A stretch of 64,000 nucleotides of DNA from Xenococcaceae cyanobacterium MO_167.B27 (lineage in GTDB: Bacteria > Cyanobacteriota > Cyanobacteriia > Cyanobacteriales > Xenococcaceae): assembly GCA_030065935.1 (NCBI GenBank), contig JASJCP010000006.1:1-64000 (forward strand). Reading direction: 5' to 3'. The position numbers were made by a program, and so were the translations under genes. Under the pieces are notes generated by a model. The model did no database searches and was not told where the DNA came from. It was given only the letters and a program-made list of their open reading frames with translations. Numbering within the stretch: position 1 is the first letter of the stretch; every line of letters begins with the position of its first letter. Of the stretch, positions 8,273 through 16,515 are shown piece by piece.

Positions 8273-9529
8273 CTAGCTACAACCTTGATCAGAGCTTGAG
8301 CCATCAGGCATAGTTGCACCACAGAGATTTAAATCTTCTAAATCCACATCAATCAGATTAGCATCAATCAGATTAGCATCAATCAGATTAGCATCATCTA
8401 AATCCGCATTAGTCAGGTTACTGTTGACTAAAGTAGCTTCTTTTAAGATAGTAAAGAGTTTATAACTATGTTCTGCTCCAATGATTTGAATAGAGCCAAA
8501 TTTTGTTTTCTCTAAGTTGGCATTACTCAAATTGGCTTTTTCTAGGTTAGCTCCATTCAATTGCGCTTTGCTGAGGTCAGTATCACTAAGATTAGCATTT
8601 TGGAGATTGGTACGAATGAAAGATTTGGTCCTTAAGTCTACATTTCGCAAAATCGCCTTTGCTAAATTAGCTCTTCGCAAATTAGCTCCTCGCAAATTAG
8701 CTCCCTCTAGATTTGCTCCCTCTAAATTGGCGTTTTCTAAATTAGCTCCTATGAGATTAGCATCTTGAAGATCGGCTTTTTGCAAATCAACTCCTCTCAA
8801 GTCACATCCTATACATTCATTAGTTTCTAATAGTTGAGCCAGAAGTTTCGATTTGAGTTTTTTGCTTCTTGTTGTTTCTGGGTGAATCAAGGTCCTAGGA
8901 TCTTGACCAATTAATTCCTCTAATCTCTCTCTTAAAGCAACTTCTTTTTCTGTTTCAATAAAAATTGTTGTGTAGGTTAGTATTCCTGTATCTAAACCTG
9001 AACCAGTTTTAAAACCAATGATTATTTCGGAAATTTCCCCTGGATTAGAAGTAATTGCATTAAGTGCTGCGACCCCTACTATGGCAGTAGGAAGTGGCAG
9101 TAATATTCTCATTGGGGCTCTATTTCTTTCAGATTGAAGCACATTTACCAGAGCCACATCCTCGACTGGAATGATAACTTCACGGGTTGTGAGCTGTTCA
9201 TCTAAAATCTCTAGAGGTTCTCCTTGTTCCAGATAAAGAGCTAGTCCATTTTCTGTAGCATTTACTTTGCATCTGCTGAATTGATTAGTGTTAACAGAGA
9301 TCAAAGAACATCTTGCCTCTTCCCCTGGTCTGTCTTGAAGAGCTACGGGTTGTTCAACATCAAATCCTTTACAAAGAGAATTATAGGGAAATTTAGAGCA
9401 TAGGCTGTAAAGATCTATTTCTCGTCCTTTTCCTACTGTTACAATTGTTTCACCTGTAGCAATGGAACCAGAGCAAAACAATGCAGAAATTGTCAAACTT
9501 ATCCAAACGCGAGAAAAGTTAATCTTCAT
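8273..9529 (-). CDS. secreted pentapeptide-repeat protein
   Basis: The 418-residue protein starts with a signal peptide (about 1-27, hydrophobic core SLTISALFCSGSIATG). Residues 28-235 form a mixed region with several cysteines that I do not recognise. From about 240 to 410 runs a pentapeptide-repeat domain of A(D/N)LXX units, interrupted near 345-370, ending in a cysteine-containing tail. Such repeats fold as a right-handed quadrilateral beta-helix; in cyanobacteria they are common in periplasmic, lumenal and cytosolic proteins of mostly unknown role. The repeat DNA includes near-identical 15-bp units (about 8350-8400), so length may vary between strains. It stands alone in an accessory region. 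A start at the ATG 9529 gives a good signal peptide. Confidence 0.8.
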   Translation of the reverse strand: MKINFSRVWISLTISALFCSGSIATGETIVTVGKGREIDLYSLCSKFPYNSLCKGFDVEQPVALQDRPGEEARCSLISVNTNQFSRCKVNATENGLALYLEQGEPLEILDEQLTTREVIIPVEDVALVNVLQSERNRAPMRILLPLPTAIVGVAALNAITSNPGEISEIIIGFKTGSGLDTGILTYTTIFIETEKEVALRERLEELIGQDPRTLIHPETTRSKKLKSKLLAQLLETNECIGCDLRGVDLQKADLQDANLIGANLENANLEGANLEGANLRGANLRRANLAKAILRNVDLRTKSFIRTNLQNANLSDTDLSKAQLNGANLEKANLSNANLEKTKFGSIQIIGAEHSYKLFTILKEATLVNSNLTNADLDDANLIDANLIDANLIDVDLEDLNLCGATMPDGSSSDQGCS

Positions 9530-9854
9530 TTTTTATTCTATTTTGTAAGCTTTATGTAGTTTACTTTGTATTATTTTTCAGTGATTCTACTGAGTGATCA
9601 TAATTTTTTCAACTTTCAAACCAAAAAAAGTCTACTTATCTTTGTAATTCAACCAAACTATAGTTAACTTGAACAAACTATTCAGTTACACTTTTTACAG
9701 ACGCATAATGAAGCTGCCCGCAATTGTTAATAAGCTGTTTAGCATTTAAAATGGGAGATCGCAGTCCTGAGAGTGTGATCGCAGTTAAGGAATGGGTTAC
9801 TAAAGAGAATCTAGAGATTGCAGGGATTAATCTTTATTCTAGTGGTGTTCACAC

Positions 9855-11450
9855 CTACTTAAAACCTAAACAAAGTTGCACATAAGTAGCACTATGTTTA
9901 GGGTTGGGACTCGGTGATTTCCCTTTTTTACGATTTGATTGGCTACTCGCAGGAGAGAGGGTAGAACCCGTCTCATTACTATCACTAATAACAAGAAATT
10001 TCCCTAGGGTTTTCGTCCAATCAAAAAGTTGTGAACGTCTAATTTTGTTAGATTTAAGGAATCGTGCGATACGATTCCAACTCGTCCAAGGATGCCTAGC
10101 TTGATCCTCTGGTCTGACTAGGCATTTGGGGGCGCGTTCGCTCATACCCATTGCCCGACGAGCAATAGTCATGGCTGCTGCCGTCCCCGAATTTAAGCCA
10201 TATCTAGGCATAAATTTAATCATACCAACGACACTGGTAAAAGCTGGATTAATAAAGTGCAAGCCTATTCCAAAACGCTTACATCTTGAGATTAATGCTT
10301 CTCTAAACATAGCTGTAGAGAGATTAGAGAGCATTGTGTTATAAACCTTTGAGGCTTCAGACTGTGATGCTTTTTTCTGGGAAAAATCAAGAGATTCAAT
10401 AGCAATGGGACATTGATAATCCATAGCCATGTCGGTTAGCTTAACTACCAAGTTACGCATCATTGCTTGTCGCTGCCTTTGACTAAAGCCTTTCCAAAAA
10501 AAAGATAATTTTCCTTTTTTCTTGATATTCCCATCGGCTAAGACGTAAGCCCATTCAACACTATCTCGATTAAAATCCACTCCAATACAGCCATTATCAA
10601 ATGAAGTTGTCACTGGAATCTCTTGAACATAAGTGGTTAGATGGATATACCACTGGTCTTTTTTATGTTCTCTGCGAAAAACTTGTACTGTAATTGGCTT
10701 CTGTTGTTGTAGCGCATAGAGCAAAGATGATTTTCTGCGACGACGACATTCTGTTACTTGAAACGGAATTTCCAGGAATTTGCCGTATTGAGAACTCATA
10801 AAGCGAGGTAGAGTTACTATTGCTTTAAAATCGTCTCCTGCTACATGAAAGATTTTAATCATCGTGCCTCCCCCTGATGTGGATTTTCCCACGCAATAAA
10901 ATCTTCCTCCTCGTTTCTTTCTCCAGTCAACTAACCATTCTTCATGGTTAGCATATCCGTTTTCTTCTAGATGATACTGAGCATTAAATAACTTTTTTGA
11001 GCCAAAACAAATATGTAATCTATCTGTTGACTGTAATTGTTTTAAATCATCTTTCAATGACTTAATTTTGATTACTTTTGATTTTAATCCTAATGCCTGA
11101 TTTTGTTGCTTAATTGATGGGGTTTTTACTTTGGATAAGCTCTTAAATAGATTCTTGGCAGATGCAGTTTTTTTGTTAATTTGTTCTTTAATTCGAGCAA
11201 TATTCAGTTTTTTGGCGGTAGTTAATTGGGAGTAAGTTTGCTTAACCTCAGTAGCGATAGAATCAGCCCATGCCCATTGAAGATTAAAGCGAGCCTGGTA
11301 AGATTTTTCAATCTGGTTTTCACTCATGCCTCGTTCCATATCATTCAAGCCAGTGCGACGGATAGATTCGTACTTATCTCCCAAAACATTAAAAATGGGA
11401 TTGTACTCAATTTTGGCTTCAATTCCGACTCGCAGTCCTTTGCAATACAT
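9855..11450 (-). CDS. tnpB: TnpB-family (IS200/IS605/IS607 OrfB) protein, probably lacking the zinc ribbon
   Basis: The 531-residue product has a basic helical N-terminal part and a RuvC-like C-terminal half. RuvC I is seen as GVDFNRD (Asp292) and RuvC II as IAIESLDF (Glu352). Where most TnpB proteins have a CxxC...CxxC zinc ribbon between RuvC II and III I see none, and the RuvC III position reads YGLNSGTAAAMTIARR (417-432) without the usual Asp. This matches a divergent TnpB-related group common in cyanobacteria, as I recall. TnpB proteins are normally RNA-guided nucleases that keep the element in place; with a missing third acidic residue this copy may be catalytically weak or act only as a binder. 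It sits directly downstream of a broken tnpA, so the element is probably not mobile by itself. Confidence 0.75.
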   Translation of the reverse strand: MYCKGLRVGIEAKIEYNPIFNVLGDKYESIRRTGLNDMERGMSENQIEKSYQARFNLQWAWADSIATEVKQTYSQLTTAKKLNIARIKEQINKKTASAKNLFKSLSKVKTPSIKQQNQALGLKSKVIKIKSLKDDLKQLQSTDRLHICFGSKKLFNAQYHLEENGYANHEEWLVDWRKKRGGRFYCVGKSTSGGGTMIKIFHVAGDDFKAIVTLPRFMSSQYGKFLEIPFQVTECRRRRKSSLLYALQQQKPITVQVFRREHKKDQWYIHLTTYVQEIPVTTSFDNGCIGVDFNRDSVEWAYVLADGNIKKKGKLSFFWKGFSQRQRQAMMRNLVVKLTDMAMDYQCPIAIESLDFSQKKASQSEASKVYNTMLSNLSTAMFREALISRCKRFGIGLHFINPAFTSVVGMIKFMPRYGLNSGTAAAMTIARRAMGMSERAPKCLVRPEDQARHPWTSWNRIARFLKSNKIRRSQLFDWTKTLGKFLVISDSNETGSTLSPASSQSNRKKGKSPSPNPKHSATYVQLCLGFK

Positions 11451-11466
11451 GGTTTAGCATTGAATC

Positions 11467-11647
11467 TTATTTTGTAATTTTAACAGAAGATATTGGTTTT
11501 AGTCCCAATGAGCGTGCCAAATCCTCTTCTGTATAATAGCGATGATTACGCTTGAGTTCTTTTGGCTTTAAGTTTTCCTGTTCTATCCCAACGTCTTAAT
11601 GTTTCAACTGATACTCCAATTTCTTTGGCAAATTCATGGGGTCGCAT
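11467..11647 (-). pseudogene. truncated, frameshifted IS607 tnpA (MerR-like helix-turn-helix only)
   Basis: From the ATG at 11647 the frame reads MRPHEFAKEIGVSVETLRRWDRTGKL, the helix-turn-helix opening of IS607 serine-recombinase TnpA, then hits a stop. A shift to another frame restores a plausible continuation with KRNHRYYTEEDLARSLG down to a stop at 11467-11469. The resolvase catalytic domain is absent, so this remnant could bind DNA at most. tnpB starts 17 bp further on. Confidence 0.65.
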
Positions 11648-11681
11648 ACTTATACATTATTTCGAGCTTTGTATAAGTATG
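11645..11681. promoter_or_regulatory. 11-bp inverted repeat at the tnpA start
   Basis: CATACTTATAC (11645-11655) pairs with GTATAAGTATG (11671-11681) across 15 nt, overlapping the tnpA start codon. It lies about 30 bp inside the inferred element end. It could be an autoregulatory operator or a recombinase-binding site. Confidence 0.5.
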
Positions 11682-11961
11682 TATAATAAATCAGCTACTA
11701 GAAGTCAACAGTCGCAGAAGTTGGCTACTATACAAAAAAGTTTTCGAGCCAGAAATTAAAGTAGGTGTAATTGCCCATGCTCCTACAGCTTATGATGCTA
11801 ATGTGTGGTGGCAATAAGCGTGAAGGAGTAAGAACTATAATTTCTGAGAGATCGCATATATTTATGTGAAACTCTTTAACTATTAAATCAAAACGATATT
11901 AGTTCTCTCTACATCTATAATGTGTTAGCTTGAGGAATTTGATGAACAAGGGAACAAGATA

Positions 11962-13506
11962 ATGAAACGGTTAGCACTTCTGAGCGTGTCAGACAAAACT
12001 GGAATTGTGGATTTAGCGCGTCAGTTAGTTGAAAAGTTCGACTTTGACCTAATCAGTAGTGGTGGGACAGCTAAAACCCTACAAGAAGATGGATTACCCG
12101 TAACTAAAGTTAGTGATTACACAGGCTCCCCTGAAATTTTGGGAGGAAGAGTTAAAACTTTGCATCCTCGCATTCATGGAGGAATTTTAGGTCGTCCAGA
12201 TGTGGAACAAGATAAAGTGGATATGGAAGCTAATGGAATTCGCCCTGTAGATTTAGTAGTAGTAAATCTCTATCCTTTTGAAAAGACTATCGCCCAACCT
12301 AATGTCACTGTAGCAGAAGCTATTGAAAAGATTGATATTGGAGGACCTACTATGGTGCGTGCTGCTGCTAAAAACTTTGCTCATCTGACTATTCTTTGCG
12401 ACCCTAGTCAATATGATGAGTATTTAGGGGAGTTGGCTAATTCTGATGGTGCGGTTTCCTTAGAATTTCGGCAAAAAATGGCTGGTCAGGCTTTTGCTCA
12501 TACTTATAACTATGACCGTGCTATTTCTAGCTACTTTGCTGAGTTAAACCAAGAAGAAGATACAGCCTTATCCACCACCTATAATTTATCAGGTAACAAA
12601 ATACAGACTCTCCGCTATGGGGAAAATCCTCATCAAGTTGCTAGTTGGTATAGTAGTGGGTCAACAGGATGGACAAGTGCTACTAAATTACAAGGAAAAG
12701 AACTTAGCTACAACAATTTAGTTGATTTAGAAGCAGCAAGACGTATTATCGCAGAATTCCCTGATGATGAACCAGCAGCAGCCGTACTAAAACATACTAA
12801 TCCCTGTGGTGTCGCAGTAGCAGGAAGTCTCGCAGAAGCTTATGAAAAGGCTTTTAATGCAGATTCGATTTCCGCTTTTGGTGGTATTGTGGCTCTCAAT
12901 CAACCTATAGATGCAACTACTGCGACTGCTTTAACTAAAACTTTTCTGGAATGTGTGGTTGCGCCAGGATGCGACTCAGAAGCAGAAGCCATCTTAAAAG
13001 CTAAATCTAAATTGAGAATATTACTACTACCAGATTTAGTTACAGGAGAAAAGCACACCATTAAAGCTATAGCAGGAGGGTTTTTAGTCCAAGCTAGGGA
13101 CGATCTCTTAGAAAATCCCTCTCAGTGGGAAATTGTTACAGAAAAACAGCCCACACCCCAACAAATAGCCGAGATGTTGTTTGCTCAAAAAGTAGTCAAG
13201 CACGTTAAATCTAATGCTATTGTAGTAACAGGCGATCGCACTACTCTGGGTATTGGTGCAGGACAAATGAACCGCGTTGGCTCAGTGAAAATTGCTCTAG
13301 AACAAGCAGGAGAAAAGGCGCAAGGAGCAGTATTAGCTAGTGATGGTTTCTTCCCCTTCGATGATTCAGTGCGGAGCGCAGCCAACGCAGGAATTACCGC
13401 CATTATTCAACCAGGAGGTTCAATTCGAGACAAAGATTCTATCGCTGCTGCCAATGAATTAGGAATTGTTATGGTACTAAGTGGGGTTCGTCACTTCTTA
13501 CACTAA
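11962..13506 (+). CDS. purH: bifunctional AICAR transformylase / IMP cyclohydrolase
   Basis: PurH carries out the last two steps of de novo purine synthesis: formylation of AICAR with 10-formyl-THF and ring closure to IMP, in the cytosol. The 514-residue length is normal. The N-terminal MGS-like IMP cyclohydrolase domain (1-150) shows SVSDKTGI, the SSGGTAKTL turn and GGRVKTLHPRIHGG; the C-terminal transformylase domain (about 200-514) shows KLQGKELSYNN, AAAVLKHTNPCG and the closing RSAANAGITAIIQPGGS region. The ATG at 11962 follows GGGAACAAGATA, an acceptable ribosome-binding context. It stands alone, with rpsU downstream in the same direction. Confidence 0.97.
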   Translation: MKRLALLSVSDKTGIVDLARQLVEKFDFDLISSGGTAKTLQEDGLPVTKVSDYTGSPEILGGRVKTLHPRIHGGILGRPDVEQDKVDMEANGIRPVDLVVVNLYPFEKTIAQPNVTVAEAIEKIDIGGPTMVRAAAKNFAHLTILCDPSQYDEYLGELANSDGAVSLEFRQKMAGQAFAHTYNYDRAISSYFAELNQEEDTALSTTYNLSGNKIQTLRYGENPHQVASWYSSGSTGWTSATKLQGKELSYNNLVDLEAARRIIAEFPDDEPAAAVLKHTNPCGVAVAGSLAEAYEKAFNADSISAFGGIVALNQPIDATTATALTKTFLECVVAPGCDSEAEAILKAKSKLRILLLPDLVTGEKHTIKAIAGGFLVQARDDLLENPSQWEIVTEKQPTPQQIAEMLFAQKVVKHVKSNAIVVTGDRTTLGIGAGQMNRVGSVKIALEQAGEKAQGAVLASDGFFPFDDSVRSAANAGITAIIQPGGSIRDKDSIAAANELGIVMVLSGVRHFLH

Positions 13507-13590
13507 AAATCGTGATAAGATGTTATGGCAGTTTACGATACAACAATAGTCACTGTAATACAATTATAAATTTAAGGAGGATGAATTTTA

Positions 13591-13767
13591 ATGACCCAAG
13601 TGGTTGTTGGACAAAATGAGAATATAGAATCCGCACTACGTAGATTTAAACGTCAGGTGTCCAAAGCAGGTATTTTTGCAGATATTAAACGTCGCCGTCA
13701 CTACGAAACCCCAATTGAAAAGCGGAAACGTAAAGCAATTGCTCGTCGTAAAAAGCGTTACCGTTAA
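13591..13767 (+). CDS. rpsU: 30S ribosomal protein S21
   Basis: A 58-residue basic protein starts at the ATG 13591, preceded by a strong AAGGAGGA ribosome-binding site at 13574-13581. Its sequence ([21 protein letters not shown], then [13 protein letters not shown] and a Lys/Arg-rich tail) is a typical cyanobacterial S21. S21 joins the small subunit near the 3' end of 16S rRNA and helps translation initiation. It is 84 bp after purH and ends before a HIP1-containing hairpin at 13863-13896. Confidence 0.95.
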   Translation: MTQVVVGQNENIESALRRFKRQVSKAGIFADIKRRRHYETPIEKRKRKAIARRKKRYR

Positions 13768-13862
13768 GCAAGTTTATCCTTACAATTCAAGCTTTAAATA
13801 AGTTATTTTACGTTGTCTGATGACAATCTTACTCAGAGAAATAACTAATCAACATTGCGTAG

Positions 13863-13896
13863 AAGCGATCGCTAAAATTCAGAATGCGATCGCTTT
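13863..13896 (+). terminator. hairpin formed by two HIP1 octamers
   Basis: AAGCGATCGC and GCGATCGCTT form a 10-bp stem with a 13-nt loop, followed by TAATTTTAATATTTA. The AT-rich tail makes it a plausible terminator after rpsU. The stem is built from the HIP1 repeat itself. Confidence 0.5.
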
Positions 13897-13936
13897 AATT
13901 TTAATATTTAGTCAACCAACTCAATCTTAAGTAATT

Positions 13937-15412
13937 GTGAGTTCTATAGTGGTATCAGACGCTCAGGGATATCTGATTATAGATAATAATTTTCTGCTTT
14001 TAGAGTTATCTCCCAACGCTAAAAAATTTGCCGAATCACCAGAAACTTTAGAATTAGGTCAAGATATCCGTCCTAATTTTCCTGAACTTATTGGTTTAGA
14101 AGAAACTTTAATTGCCTTGAACCATACCAGTGAACACAGCTTTATTCTAGAAGGTATTGCCAGGGAAAAAACTTCTGATTCCAATTTATATTTTAATCTT
14201 ACTGTTAAAAAGCTCGCCCATAAATTAATTCTTTTCTTAGACGATGTCACAGAATTAATGTTATTGAAGCAATCTTATAATCAAAAAGTCAATGAAGCGG
14301 AAATATCTCTAAATACCCTTAAAAGATTTGAATATTGTACCAATAAAATTATTGCTTCTATGGGAGATATTCTGTTAATTAGTGATGCTTCAGGAATTAT
14401 TAATCGTGCCAATAAAGCAGTTAAAAATATTTTAGGCTATTCTCCCTCAGAAGTTTTAAATCGCAAGATTACAGAAATTGTTGACGATCCTAAATTTGAT
14501 TACCCCAAAATTTTTAAATCTCTTAAATTAGAAGATAGCTATTCCCAAAAACTAGAATTTACCTGCACAACTAAAAAGCAAAACCAAGAACAAGTAACAA
14601 TAGAATTTAACTGTTTTTTAGCCCCTACTGAAGTTAAAGAAATTTTTAATTGTGTCTGTATCGGGCGAGATATTACTGTGAGAAAAAAAGCAGAAGCAGA
14701 AATGCGGATGGCTCTGGAAAAAGAAAAAGAATTAAGAGAACTAAAATCTAGTTTTATCTCTATGGCATCCCACGAATTTCGTAATCCTTTAAGTAGTATT
14801 TTAGTTTGTGCTGATGTCTTGAATACGAATAATAAGAGTTTAGATTCAGAAGAAACCAAGTTTTATGCGACTTTAATTAAAGAAGCTGCACTTAATATGC
14901 AGTACATACTAGAAGATGTCTTAATCTTAAGTAAAACCGAAGCAAAACAGCAAAAGCTCAACTTTAGCTATTTTGATTTAAAAGAATTTTGTCAGCAACT
15001 TATTCAAGAAGTAAAACTATCTCATCAAGATAGAATTATCAACTTAATTGTGTCAGAGGATTCTTTAGAAGTTAATGCTGATAGCCAAATTTTATGGCAC
15101 ATCATTACTAACTTATTATCTAATGCTCTAAAATATTCTACTGCTGACAAACCTGTAAATTTGCAACTGGTTCAACAAGAAAATATTGTAGTTTTAGAAG
15201 TACAAGATCAGGGTATTGGAATTCCCCCAGAAGCCCAAAAACATCTTTTTGAATCTTTCTACCGAGCTAATAATGTAGGGGATATTCCTGGTACAGGTTT
15301 AGGTTTAGCTATTGTCAAAAGAGCTATTGATTTACATCAAGGAAATGTCTCTATAATGAGTGAGTCAGGAAGAGGAACAACTATTAGAGTAGAATTACCA
15401 ATCAAGACATAA
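13937..15412 (+). CDS. PAS-domain sensor histidine kinase
   Basis: The 491-residue soluble kinase has a PAS-like N-terminal region (1-105), a short coiled coil, a PAS domain with PAC motif (about 135-248, LLISDASGIINRANKA to GRDITVRKKAEAE), a HisKA dimerisation domain with FISMASHEFRNP (phospho-acceptor His279) and an HATPase domain with DQGIGIP and GTGLGLAIVKRA. No membrane segment is visible. No response regulator sits beside it, so its partner is unknown. The start is a GTG at 13937; there is no clear ribosome-binding site and no better in-frame start nearby. Ligand not inferable. Confidence 0.85.
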   Translation: MSSIVVSDAQGYLIIDNNFLLLELSPNAKKFAESPETLELGQDIRPNFPELIGLEETLIALNHTSEHSFILEGIAREKTSDSNLYFNLTVKKLAHKLILFLDDVTELMLLKQSYNQKVNEAEISLNTLKRFEYCTNKIIASMGDILLISDASGIINRANKAVKNILGYSPSEVLNRKITEIVDDPKFDYPKIFKSLKLEDSYSQKLEFTCTTKKQNQEQVTIEFNCFLAPTEVKEIFNCVCIGRDITVRKKAEAEMRMALEKEKELRELKSSFISMASHEFRNPLSSILVCADVLNTNNKSLDSEETKFYATLIKEAALNMQYILEDVLILSKTEAKQQKLNFSYFDLKEFCQQLIQEVKLSHQDRIINLIVSEDSLEVNADSQILWHIITNLLSNALKYSTADKPVNLQLVQQENIVVLEVQDQGIGIPPEAQKHLFESFYRANNVGDIPGTGLGLAIVKRAIDLHQGNVSIMSESGRGTTIRVELPIKT

Positions 15413-15500
15413 CTCTAACGTTAATTGTCTTAGAGTAAAAGTATCTTGAAAGTGGTTAGTGGTTAGTGGTTAGTACCAATAAATTTTCTTAAAAATCTTA

Positions 15501-16040
15501 TTATCTGATTTTTCTAGCAGCACTGGCGAACCTTTTTAGTTTGATCAAACTGATGATGACGCAAAATGCGAATAATCTCCAGTAAGTAAGAATAATAACT
15601 TTCCATCTCGGACAATGACGCTCTAGCAATTGACGACGGATTAACAGAATATCATGCAACCAATCTTGATACTCTTCCCATTCTCTGGGTGATTTAGTAG
15701 CAAGAATTTGAGCAATATTATCAGCTAACTTGACTTCTCCTCGAACCCGAAGATAAGAATTTCTCCTGACTTTATTTGTAATATTACGATGTTTTATGTA
15801 TGCGATCGCACTGACTAATAAAATCAAAATAACTAAAATCAAACTTAAAGCTATAGCTACAGATGTGGAAAATCCTAACCAGATTAAGATACGAGCAAAT
15901 CCAGCAAAAATAACATAAAGTCCTATAGGAAGCACAACTTCAAAACCAAATCCATAAGTTAGACGAATTAAGACTTTTCTCACAAAAGCTAGGAACTTTT
16001 GCTTAATTGAAGTTAGAATTCTTTTTCGAGATTTTTTCAT
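15501..16040 (-). CDS. membrane protein of unknown function, partner of PadR
   Basis: The 179-residue protein has a basic N-terminus, hydrophobic segments at about 32-52 and 57-80, a charged middle (95-140, KLADNIAQIL, SPREWEEYQDWLHD) and another hydrophobic stretch at 146-168. It begins 6 bp after the padR stop, so the two are cotranscribed and PadR probably controls it. PadR partners are often small membrane proteins or transporters, but I do not recognise this family. A ~75-bp fragment of the padR-membrane gene junction is duplicated at 44453-44528. Confidence 0.7.
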   Translation of the reverse strand: MKKSRKRILTSIKQKFLAFVRKVLIRLTYGFGFEVVLPIGLYVIFAGFARILIWLGFSTSVAIALSLILVILILLVSAIAYIKHRNITNKVRRNSYLRVRGEVKLADNIAQILATKSPREWEEYQDWLHDILLIRRQLLERHCPRWKVIILTYWRLFAFCVIISLIKLKRFASAARKIR

Positions 16041-16046
16041 GACTCC

Positions 16047-16385
16047 TCAACAAGATGGTTGTAAGTGCTGCAAAGTTGCTAAAAATTGTTGTTTGTTTTC
16101 TACAGCTTGCAAACCATTACCAGTAATTTTGTAGTAGCGTCGGCGCGCTCCTGTAGTTTCTTCAGGGGTTTCATCTCCCCAACGTGATGTAACAAATCCT
16201 CGCTTTTCTAGCTTTCGTAGGGTGGGGTAGAGAGAACTAAAGCCAATGGTTTTTTTCCCTTTACTAGCTTCTGCGATCGCATTCATGATTTCTAATCCAT
16301 AACGCTCTCGGAATATCAGTGTGTGTAATATGGCTTCTTCATTCAAAGTTAAATCTAAAGGGTCATCTTGCTTTTTGCTTGACAT
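16047..16385 (-). CDS. PadR-family transcriptional regulator
   Basis: The 112-residue protein has the PadR winged-helix pattern: LNEEAILHTLIFRERYGLEI, then FSSLYPTLRKLEKRGFVTSRW and the RRRYYKITGNG wing. PadR proteins repress transcription as dimers and are released by small molecules or stress signals. The gene is first of a two-gene operon with the membrane protein at 15501-16040. An inverted repeat at 16420-16441, 35 bp upstream of the start, is a natural candidate for its own operator. The C-terminal dimerisation helix is short, as in the PadR-s1 group. Confidence 0.9.
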   Translation of the reverse strand: MSSKKQDDPLDLTLNEEAILHTLIFRERYGLEIMNAIAEASKGKKTIGFSSLYPTLRKLEKRGFVTSRWGDETPEETTGARRRYYKITGNGLQAVENKQQFLATLQHLQPSC

Positions 16386-16419
16386 AAGAAGATTTACTAA
16401 GTATATCTATGTTTTAATA

Positions 16420-16441
16420 GTATATCTAAAAACCGATATAC
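16420..16441. promoter_or_regulatory. candidate PadR operator upstream of padR
   Basis: GTATATC (16420-16426) and GATATAC (16435-16441) form a perfect 7-bp inverted repeat with an 8-nt spacer. A third partial copy, GTATATCTATG, occurs at 16401. PadR regulators commonly bind such ATAT-rich dyads in their own promoters; autoregulation here is inference. Confidence 0.55.
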
Positions 16442-16515
16442 ATCTAAAAATTATAGATAATAAAAAAAGAAACAAGAAAAAAAATCCTTGTTCCTTACTC
16501 CTGGTTGCTTTATCC

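Larger units (their letters stand above)
9853..11711 (-). mobile_element. IS607-type element with intact tnpB and broken tnpA
   Basis: The boundaries come from the split YdcF-like gene: host coding sequence stops at 9852 and resumes at 11712. Inside are a tnpB-family gene (9855-11450) and a MerR-like helix-turn-helix remnant of an IS607 TnpA (11467-11647), in the usual IS607 order tnpA-tnpB. No long terminal inverted repeat is visible, as expected for serine-recombinase elements. The tnpB stop codon lies within 3 bp of the boundary, so an RNA processed from its 3' end would read into the YdcF-like flank. Confidence 0.6.
9751..11870 (+). pseudogene. YdcF/DUF218-like gene split by an IS607-type element
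   Basis: The left piece (9751-9852) reads in frame from MGDRSPES through AVKEWV to NLYSSGVH. The right piece (11713-11814) continues with RRSWLLYKKVF and VGVIAHAPTAYDANVWW. Joined, they match the C-terminal part of cyanobacterial YdcF-like DUF218 proteins (GVHARRSW then YD..WW), as I recall the family. A frameshift after the WWQ codons is followed in another frame by REGVRTIISER, the expected next segment, so the gene has decayed further. The N-terminal half is not visible upstream of 9751. The insertion lies between codons for GVH and RRSW. Confidence 0.6.

Noticed and set aside
8517-8768. 83-codon plus-strand frame rich in KLA repeats
   Set aside because: It is the antisense shadow of the pentapeptide-repeat codons.
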